DNA of 64,000 nt from Anas platyrhynchos. Lineage: Eukaryota; Chordata; Aves; Anseriformes; Anatidae. A program made the translations under genes and the position numbers. The stretch spans positions 2,827,501 through 2,891,500 of the forward strand of contig NC_092616.1 in assembly GCF_047663525.1 (NCBI RefSeq). The letters run 5' to 3'. The notes beneath the pieces were generated by a model that saw only the letters and a list, made by a program, of their open reading frames with translations, had not been told where the DNA came from and ran no database searches. Within the stretch, counting starts at the first letter, position 1, and the number at the start of each line of letters is the position of its first letter. Of the stretch, positions 55,860-64,000 are shown in pieces.

Positions 55860-56960
55860 TCTGCCATGGAGATACTGGGAGCAGCTCCCTCCCACCCCCT
55901 GCCCATGGATCTGCTGCCTGCAGCTGTCCCTGCCTGCAGCTGGGTCTCTGTCTCCACACCTCTTGCCTGCAGCTCACAGCCCCCATCCCACCCGCTGGGT
56001 GCTCAGCTGTGCCCTGCAGACACCTCCTGGCAGCAGGTCTCTACCCAGGGGCAGCTCGGTGGGGGCAGGTCCTAGAGACCAGGTCACAACGACCCTGCTG
56101 ACGCTATGCAAGGGGTGGTGATGGAGCTTTCTAGGGGCTGAAGGGCAGGAAAGGGACTTACTGAGGGTCCTTGTAATGTTCTCAGGATGCCTTAGGAATG
56201 TTAGGCTTTCTAGAAAATAACATCATATATATCTATTTCCACTGAGCCTAAAAGAGAAATTGAAAAGAGAAGCTAAGGAAAGATGAGAGTGAAATTATCT
56301 TGGTGTTCTGTGGATCTGTGAGCAGGCTGCCCCAGGCAGCAGCCTCCCACCAGCAGCAGGACCCTGCCCTGCCGGGGGGGCTCCTTCCACCCGCAGCTTC
56401 TCCCCGCAGGGCCCTGGGCAGCTCCCCGGGCAGGCTGAGTGCTGAGCCTGGCAGGCGGCAGAGGCCCTGCCCCGGCACACAGCCCCTGGGCCACAGCAGG
56501 GACCCTGCTCTGCACCACAGCCCTGGACACCCCTGCCTGCACCCCCGGCTTCTCCTGCCTCCACGAACTGCGGCTGCATTGCCCTCCAGCCAGAGACTTA
56601 CCGGCTGCAGGGCTGGGAAGTCTTCTCCCGCAGGGAGCTCTGGGCATGCTGCCACTTCTGCCTGCCTTTAAGCACTGTGTCTCTGCAGGCAGTGCCCCCA
56701 GCCCTGCTGCGCTGTGCAGAGGAGCTGCTCCTGGGCAGAGCTGTCTCTCTGCAGCGCTGCCCGCTTGCCAGGAGCTCCCCTTGGGCCCAGGAGCCCAGCC
56801 CAGCTCAGCAGCAGAGGCCCAGCCCAAGGCCTCCCTTGCTCTGTCCCCCACCAGGCTCCCTGCACATGGCCCTGGGGCTGCAGGGGAACCTGCTGGGAAA
56901 CAGCCTGAAGGGATCCCTGGGCTTCCCTCCCTCACCTGGCACACACATTTCTCACCAGCA
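55860..56960 (-). promoter_or_regulatory. OR upstream cassette (for the OR at 54225)
   Basis: The most complete copy with 26890-28045. In OR sense: CCCAAGGGGA at 56776-56785, CTTAAAGG at 56665-56672, donor GCAGCCG/GTAAGT at 56596-56602, then two GC-rich parts. It predicts an intron of about 1.38 kb to the acceptor at 55212. Open frames up to 280 codons cross it on the minus strand. They are shared in part with the other cassettes because the DNA is, but start and end differently and show no domain. Confidence 0.55.
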
Positions 56961-56964
56961 GTGT

Positions 56965-57785
56965 TGTTTCTCCTAGCAGAGGATGAATTAGCTGTAACAA
57001 TAACTTCTTTATGCCCCAGTATCAGTTTGGACATGAAGTCATGGTGGGGGACATTTCTTCCTCCTTGTGGCCACTTCCAACCTTCCTGGATGCACCAGAA
57101 GGGACAAGAGAACACATATCAGGCCTTCTTTCTGTCTGGGTCCTCCTAGTTATGTAGGCAGAGGGGATCCCACAGGCAGCATGCCCACCAGGTGCCTTCT
57201 GCTTGCCTAGCAGGGCCACTGGCAGATGTCAGCCCAAAGGCACAGATCCCAGGGAAAAGTCAAGGGTGACCTGTCAGCTACTTCAGGCAGAAGTGACCTC
57301 ACAGTCCCTTTCCGTGACACATTCCTGCTGCTGCCCTATCAACTGCAGGGACAGAAGTGACCTCACAGTCACTGCCACAGTCACATTGCTCCTGCTGGGG
57401 CAGGAGATCCTGAGGCAGAGCTGAGCTGATCAGAGCATTCCCACCCATCTCCTCTTTGTGGCCCACAAGCTGATCAGATCCATGGCCCCTCGCATTCATC
57501 TTTGAATGCCATGTGACTGCACAGCAACCTCACGGTTCCTGCCCTGACCCAAGGGGCCAGGCACCTCAAGTTAAGGGTTGGGAGAGGGGTTGAAGGAATG
57601 GAGAGGGGCACAGGAATAGGGGCTTTGGGTGTTAGGTGTTCGTGTATGGGATTAGGGACTAGAGCTCACCTTTCTGGGTTAAAGATTAAGCAAAGGTTTA
57701 GTGGGAGGGTTTGGTCTTTTGCTTGTGGTGGCAGGTCTGTGTTTTTTTAGGTATGGGCAAGTATTTTGGTTTAGGGTTTTGTTTA
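56965..57785. other. No gene seen; short copy of inverted-arm sequence
   Basis: 57165-57310 repeats the 'gtgccttctgcttgcct' to 'gctacttcag' part of 58610-58710. The rest is anonymous. No signal-exon block follows this cassette. Confidence 0.5.
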
Positions 57786-57789
57786 AGGC

Positions 57790-58760
57790 TGTCAGGAAGT
57801 TGTGTAGAGTTAAACAGAGCATTTTACTGCTAATATTAAGGGCAGGGATCAGGGTTATCAAGAGAGTAAAGGTAAGGACAAGGGTCTATTGGCCGAGCTT
57901 GGGCTTCAGGGGATACTTTGAGGTCAGGCATTAGAGCAGTGGATTCCTGTCATGGTGTGGAGTAGCATTTAGGTTTAGGGAGTAATGTCACTGCTAGAAA
58001 TAGGGAAAGGGTTTATGTGACTGTTTTTAGTTAATGTTACAGCAGAAACACTACCTGAACCTTCTTACATCTCTGAAACCATTACTTTTTGCTGGCCAAG
58101 CTCCTCTTCCCTCTCCCATATCTCACATCTCTCCTGGCCAGGCTTCCCCTGATTTCCCCATATCGGTCATCTTCTTAGGGGAAGTTTTCTGATGGCTTTC
58201 ATGATCTCAGAGTCTCAGTCTCACCTCTGTTGGCTACTCCATTCCTGAGACAGACACGGCACCTAAGCCAGGATGGAAAAGGACACAAAGGTCTGTAGGA
58301 GCACCCTGCACAATGTGACCAGCGTCTCTGCACCACACTGAAATGGTGCTTCCTGCCTACAACTTTTGGATCTAGAATGGCTGCTATGGATCCAGGGTAA
58401 CTTTTCCCAGGCCCTCATACATGTTTCGGTTTGTTACGGGCGTCTTGGAGGCAGCGGCAGTTTCTTTATAGAAAACTGAAAACAACCCTGAAGGATGACT
58501 TTAGGTAAAAGCTGAAACCTCGGACGTGAACACCCCTATTCGAGACCTCTTCCTCTATGGGGTTTACCAGGCCCTTGGGAAGATAGGCTCTCACAAACTA
58601 CGTGCAAAGCAGGTGCCTTCTGCTTGCCTTTCAGGTGCATTCGCAGATGTGAGCCTAAAGGCACAGATCCCAGCCAGGAGTCAAGGGATGACCCGTTGGC
58701 TACTTCAGAAAGGAGTTAGCTCACAGCAGTTTAACAGCCATTCACTTCCTGCTGGACTTA
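57790..58760 (+). repeat. Inverted duplication arm 1, partner
   Basis: Inverse of 18940-19865. Confidence 0.7.
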
Positions 58761-58764
58761 GAGT

Positions 58765-60360
58765 TTCCGAGGCACCACTGACCTCATAATACCACACCTA
58801 CATAACACCTTCTTTTTGTCCCAGGACCTGTCCAGGTAGAAGTGAGCTGGTTGTGATCCTTCCAGTCCATGGCACTGCTGCTGGACTCCCAGCCTCTCTG
58901 ACGCACAGGAGCCAGTTCCATGCCAGTCCTGGGAGGTGCCAGGGCAGGAGGGACCTTGCAGGCAGTGTCCAAGCCCTGTGCCTGTTGGTGGTCTCTCAAC
59001 TCCTTGCACAAAGTGAAGATCACACTGGCGTCCAGAAGCCATGTGCCTGCAGCTGGCCTAGAAGACACTCAGGGGAAGTACCCACCCAGCCCCATCTCGT
59101 GCCCATCCCCACCCCCAGCCCCAGCCCCAGATCCATCCCCAGCTGACGATGTTGCTTTTCAGCAACATCAATGTTGCGAGGGGGTTGTGGTGCCTGGGGA
59201 ACAGGGGCATTCTGCAGGACCAAGCTGGGCAGGCTGGGAGGCAGACCCAGCTCATTGGGTCTCTGCCATTGCCCCAGGGCTGCAAGAAATTACTCGCCAG
59301 ACTCATTTGCCGGGCTGCTGTATGCCCTGGAGCTGCAGAGCTGTCCTCTGCCAGCTCACACCAGATTAACCACTTGAGCTCTGGTCAGTCCACCTGGAAC
59401 AGGCTCACACTCTGTGATTGTCTCCCAGGCTCATATTGCCCCTGCAGATCACCTGGGCTCTCCTGGAAGCTCCTGGTTCCCTCCAGGTTAAATAAATAAA
59501 TAAATAAAATCTTGTCTGCCATCAGCCCCATCATGTTCTGTGGAGCCCGAGTGCCTAGGAATTGGAAATACTCATCAGCTGCCTGGCTACTAGCAACTAA
59601 TAGGGAACTTGTGAACCAGCCCCAGATCCCTAAAAGTCCATTCTGGGACTCCGCTTTCACTACACCAAGCCCATGTGGAAAGCATTAAAGCATGGAACCT
59701 CTTTGGAGTTTCTTCCTTGGACTTGTTCTTGACAGCAGCTTTGCAAGAAGGCCTCAGCCTTCAGGCAGTGCCCCGAGGAGATCCCCTCTTAGGCAGGAAG
59801 TGCTGCAGTGGAGGCCAGCTCTGCCACTGCTGTGCCCACCACCTGTCCCTACCTGCAGTCCCAGCACAGCCCCACAGCAGCACTGGCACCAAGCTACAGG
59901 AGCAGCCACGCCTGACCCCCCAGGCAGTGCCCAGCAGGAGAGGGTGGAAGTGGCAAGAGAGCAGATCTGCATGCACCAAGCACTGGTGCTCCCTGGTCGT
60001 GCTGCTGGGATGGGACTCTTTTCCTCTGCACACAGGCACTGTCCCTGCAGAGCCAGACCAGGTCTCAGAGGAAGGATGCCAGACAAAGAAGGCAGTGCAG
60101 GCTCCTTTATTTTGTTTCAATTCACAGAGAGCCCGGCTCCTCATGTATAGAGTCTTTGAGCTACACTTGACAAGTAGACACTGAAATGGAAATGTCATGA
60201 ACTATATTATTTTAATGGGCAAAATAAGCCAAATTAAAACTATGAAAAACCTCTAATAAAAATGCTTCCAAGCACACAAACAAACAAAAGGATATTGCCT
60301 ACAGGAGTAGTAATTCACATCATGAGTCAGATGCAGAAGCAGATTGGAAATATACCATGT
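58765..60360. other. No confident gene; weak ORF with leader-like start
   Basis: A 152-codon plus frame at 59692-60150 opens with MEPLWSFFLGLVL, like a signal peptide, then turns P/Q/R-rich without a domain. It is low confidence. An (AAAT)n run lies at 59487-59508. Confidence 0.3.
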
Positions 60361-60361
60361 C

Positions 60362-60914
60362 TTAAACACATCCAGTCAGCAATTTCCACAAGGCAGTCTC
60401 GAGGTCCTTGTTCCTCATGCTGTAGATGAGGGGGTTCAGTGCTGGAGGCACCACCGAGTACAGAACTGTTACCACCAGGTCCAGGGATGGGGAGGAGATA
60501 GAGGGGTGCTTTAAGTAGGCAAATAAGGCAGTGCTGATAGACAGAGAGACCACGGTCAGGTGAGGGAGGCACGTGGAAAAAAGGCTTTGTGCCATCCCTG
60601 CTCAGAGTGCATCCTCAGTACAGCCCTGAAGATCTGCACATAGGAAATAACAATGAAAACAAAACAACCAAAGGCTAAACAGACACTAAAAACAAGTGCC
60701 CCAACTTCCCTGAGGTAGTCATCTGAGCAGGAGAGCTTGAGGATCTGGGGGATTTCACAGAAGAACTGGTCCAAAGCATTGTCATGACAGAGGGGCAGGG
60801 AAAATGTATTGGCAGTGTGCAGGACAGCATAGAGAGCCCCACTGCCCCAGGCAGCTGCTGCCATCTGGGCACAAGCTCTGCTGCCCAGGAGGGTCCCATA
60901 GTACAGGAGCTTGC
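60362..60914 (-). pseudogene. Olfactory receptor, 5'-truncated and frameshifted
   Basis: The minus strand encodes YYGTLLGSRACAQM through KAF (helices 4 to 6). It then shifts frame at an A run (60577-60582, six A where the paralogues have four) and continues with STCLPHL, NPLIYSMRN to a stop at 60362. Everything before about residue 129 is gone: the OR match ends at 60914, where the 60910-64000 duplicate begins. The two lesions together rule out a working receptor. Confidence 0.93.
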
Positions 60915-61049
60915 CACAGCCCTTGCTCCTCTCCACACCTGGCTGTCCTAAGGACTCCCAGACCTGCACCTCTTTCCCTGCTGGCTGCAGACCCGTGTGC
61001 ATGTGGTGCCACTCCGCATCTGAGCTGAGTGTGATAACTCAGACCACCC

Positions 61050-61560
61050 AGCCAGGATGATGACACCAATGAATTATTCTTTGAAGAGCTAAGAAATACC
61101 TCAAGATCAGTTGCCCTTGTCCTGATGGGGAATTCAACTTGCCAGTCGTCAACCGTGATTACCACACGGCCAACACAAGCAGGTCCAGGAGGTTCCTAAA
61201 GTACCTTGAAGATAACTTTTTGGTTCAGGTGCTAAGGGAGCCAACTAGGAAAGGTTCTCTCCTAGATCTGTTGCTGGAGAACAGAGAGGGTCTTGTAGGG
61301 GACGTGGCAATTGGTGGCCATCTTGGTCATAATGACCATGAAGTTGTTGAATTTGAAATTTTTGGTGACAGGAGGAAAACTGCCACCAAAACTTCAGTCT
61401 TGAATATGGGGAGAGCAGACTTCAGGCTGCCTGGGGAACTAGTTAGCAAGGTCCCCTGGGAAACTGCTTTTGAATGCGTTGGCGTCCATCAGTGCTGGTC
61501 AGTCTTCAAGCACTGCTTCCTAAAAGCACAGGATCAGGCAATTCCAAAATATCAGCAATG
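61050..61560 (+). mobile_element. CR1 endonuclease C-terminal fragment, copy 2
   Basis: Same piece as 12930-13437, slightly better kept: FLVQVLREPTRKG, GHNDHEVVEFEIFG, RADFRLPGEL, HQCWSVFKHCFLKAQ. Confidence 0.88.
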
Positions 61561-62329
61561 AGACCGTGGTGCTCTAGTGATGAGCTGTCTCCTCATAGGC
61601 CTCAGTGGCAGAGACAACAGCCATAGCCATAGGTAGAAATATCTTGGTCTTGTTGGGACTTTCAGCCTTGCTAAGTCCTTGTTCCTCTCCAGACCAGGAT
61701 ACCCTAGGGACTCCCAGACGTACACCTCTTTCCCTGCTGGCTGTAGACCCTTGTCCGTGTCATGTCACACCGGATCTGAGCTGAGAAAGACAACTCAGAT
61801 TTTCTTGGTGGCCGTGTTCCTTGTAAGGCAGCTCTGTAGGAAGCTGGCCTGGTTCCTGGTGAGCAGACACCACTGCTCGTATGGCATCCCTCATGGTGCC
61901 CAGCCCCTCTTCCTCCTAGGCACAGCTCACTCAGCAGGGTCCCATTCTTCCCTGATGTGTGGGGTTCTTCTGTTGCAGGACTAGGCTTTTCTCCTTCTAA
62001 ATGTCAAGAGGTTTCTGTAGGCAAAATCCTGCTGTTTCTCAAGGTTCCCCTGGATAGATGTTCCACTGTGTCAGCTGTTAGTGTCTGTAGGCAGATGGCT
62101 CACCCTGACTGTGCTGTCTCTCACAAGATAGCAGCATTGGCAGTTGCAGGAGAGTTTGGACAATACAGGAGTAACTAGTTGAATGGAGTTGCAGCACAGA
62201 CTCACAGAGGGCTCGAGCATGGAAGGCTGCCAGAGTCCACCTTTTCTGTGCTTCCTTCTCATGCGTTCTGTCATTTTGTTTGGAGCTTTGTCTTAAATCT
62301 TGGAAGGCTTTGCAAGGACAAAAATAGAA

Positions 62330-63490
62330 ACTTCTTCACTCCTCTTTCTCCTTCTCCTCCCCTTTCTCTTCCAGGCTAGTTACAATAGCTTCAAAGCTTT
62401 CAGTATCCTGGGGATGGTCAAACTAGCCTGTTCCTATTGTGATTTCTCCTGAATGTGCTTCATCTTTTGTTTAAGGTTAAACAAGTATTTGAGAGTGCCA
62501 TCCAGAAGTCTGCCCCAAGGCAGGAGATTTAGTAGAGGCTAGGTGTATGGGAAGATACTAGCAGGCACCTAGAGCAGTGGGCACATCCAATGCTTTGGAA
62601 CTTCACCCCTGAGCAAGTGCAGAATCCTAAAAAAAATGGTGAAATGCATGAAAAAGGGTTGTGAAAAGACACAAATCGCTGCAAAGAGCTGGGGTTTTTC
62701 CTATGTTTAGAAGACACAGTCAATGCTACTCCAAGTCCAGTGACAGGCCCTCCCACAAGTCCAGCCTGTGTGACGGCTCCTGCTGCCACTCCAATTCCTC
62801 TGAAAGGCCCTGCAGCCACAGCAAATCCTGCGATGGGCCCTGCAGACACTCCAACCCCTGTGACAGGCCCTGCAGCCACTCCAGCCCCTCTGATCCTCTG
62901 ATGGGCCCCATAGCTGGGCCAGAGAACCAACCTGTGCCACTAATGGTTACACCTATATGCAAGAGAAAAAAATGGATGAAAAAAAAACTTTTTTTTTGTT
63001 TTTTTTTTTTTTTTTTAGAAAGGAAACTCCTATGCAGACAAGAAAGGAGGAAGAAGACAAGGAATGCTTCGACAAAGTTGGGCCATCAAGGAAGAAGGAG
63101 GGCAAAGAGGAAGAGATCAGAACAGCATCAGTAACCTATCCCAGATTTGTGAAAAAATGTCAGTCATCATCTAGATGAGCACATTGTCACTTGGCTGCTC
63201 CAGTGCTGGGAGAACAGGGCCAATAGCCTGGAATTGGAGGGCAGAGAAGCCAAGCAGCTGGGATCCCCCTCTAGGGAAGGGGTGATTGACAAAGCAATTG
63301 GCCCTACCATTTTCCATGGACTGACTCAGACTGCCCTGCAATGGGGGAAGCTCCTGAATACCTGTAATACCTTGGTGACATCATCATGTGGGGCAACAGA
63401 GCAGAAAAAATATTTGAGAAAGGGAAAGAAATAATCCAAATCCTTCTGAAAGCTGGTTTTACCCTAAAACAAATGTCAAGGGACCGCAAC
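62330..63490 (+). mobile_element. ERVL-type gag and pol remnant, copy 2
   Basis: Duplicate of 14480-15645, with the same 30-base repeat (62727-62900), a T-rich tract (62988-63016) and a broken pol start. An extra AAA in the pol stretch near 63407 adds a difference. Confidence 0.75.
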
Positions 63491-63519
63491 ACTTGATTCC
63501 CATGCAGGCTGGCCAGGGT

Positions 63520-63777
63520 TGAGGGGACCACTGATCGAGGACAGGCTGGGCATCGATCATTGGGTGATGAGCAATTGTATTGTGCATCACTTGCTTTGTA
63601 CACCTAATTATTATTGTTGTTATTGTTGCTGTTATTATTATTATTAATCTCTTCCTTTTCTGTCCTTTTAAACTGTCTTCATCTCAACCCATGAGCTTTA
63701 CAGGTGTGGAGCTGCAGGGGCAGTGAGCTAACAGCTGTGTGGTGCTCAGCTGCCAGCTGTGTTAAACCACAACATAT
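63520..63777 (+). mobile_element. LTR 3' part, copy 2
   Basis: Duplicate of 15680-15932. Confidence 0.8.
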
Positions 63778-63969
63778 TGACAACTGTACATCAATAGAAC
63801 AAATCACACTTCTAACACCAGTCTCTCCCACGTTCAGCAAGGAGCAGTCGCTGATGACTTCAGTCTGCTTCAAACACCACACCCCAGGAGAGACCCCGAT
63901 GACTTCAGGAGCTGTCAGCCCTGAGGCCTTGAGGACACCTCGAGGGAGCCCAATGGCACAGAGCAAGTG

Positions 63970-64000
63970 ATGCCATGGTCGGGTGCTGTGCTGCTGAGCT
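63970..64000 (+). promoter_or_regulatory. Start of a further OR upstream cassette
   Basis: 'tgccatggtcgggtgctgtgctgctgag' equals 16126-16153, the beginning of the cassette for the OR at 17792. The window ends about 20 bases before the Olf/EBF-like motif would appear. Confidence 0.45.

Larger units (their letters stand above)
60910..64000 (+). repeat. CR1/ERVL composite, duplicated copy 2 (open at window end)
   Basis: Direct, very similar copy of 12789-16150 with about 275 bases deleted at about 62325. It runs off the window. Confidence 0.92.

Noticed and set aside
56273-57115. 280-codon minus-strand frame over the OR cassette
   Set aside because: Similar frames in the other cassettes start and stop in different places and are interrupted; a splice donor lies inside it.
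1-64000. CRISPR arrays, bacterial operons, tRNA or rRNA genes
   Set aside because: None seen. Direct repeats are microsatellites or duplications, and no cloverleaf or ribosomal sequence was recognised by eye; a tRNAscan run would be decisive.

Overview
The window is vertebrate nuclear DNA from a bird. Three signals agree: chicken-repeat-1 (CR1) LINE remnants with octamer-like 3' ends, ERVL-type endogenous retroviruses with their LTRs, and a cluster of very similar olfactory receptor (OR) genes of the family-14-like (gamma-c) type that is expanded in birds. The species cannot be told from the sequence alone. There is no operon structure; each OR is an intronless coding exon.

OR content: five full-length open reading frames, at 9815-10747 (-), 17792-18706 (+), 24630-25586 (-), 37416-38375 (-) and 54225-55184 (-). 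A full-length copy at 48474-49433 (+) is killed by one TAA codon. A 5'-truncated, frameshifted copy lies at 60362-60914 (-). A short relic at about 50868-51895 (+) was split by two separate LTR insertions, each with its own target-site duplication. The receptor at 9815 is open, but the arginine of its DRY motif is cysteine.

Recurrent architecture: every OR has a splice-acceptor-like site 10-100 bases before its ATG. Each of the six long copies also has, about 1.1-2.2 kb upstream and in the same orientation, a related GC-rich cassette that contains a splice donor. Four of the six cassettes carry a perfect CCCAAGGGGA, which resembles the Olf/EBF motif. I infer that these cassettes are duplicated OR promoters with a 5' noncoding exon. 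Beyond two of them, and past the remnant of a third, sits another repeated block (3.2, 29.2 and 41.6 kb). It runs the opposite way and holds a short signal-peptide-like exon with a phase-1 donor. Its gene family was not recognised.

Layout: 0-9 kb is CR1 and ERV debris, GC-rich low-complexity repeats and signal-exon block A. 9.8-18.9 kb holds a head-to-head OR pair separated by a CR1/ERVL composite (12.7-16.1 kb). 19-24 kb is ERV and LTR material. 24-43 kb is a tandem pair of about 12.8-kb OR units, interrupted by ERV and CR1 copies. 43-53 kb is CR1 sequence, the nonsense OR and the LTR-split relic. 54-57 kb is an OR next to a large purine microsatellite. 57-60.4 kb is an inverted arm and anonymous sequence. 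From 60.9 kb to the end is a second copy of the 12.7-16.1 kb composite, joined inside an OR gene and running off the window just where another cassette begins. Much of the remaining sequence is duplicated several times in both orientations, so long GC-rich ORFs there are not taken as genes.
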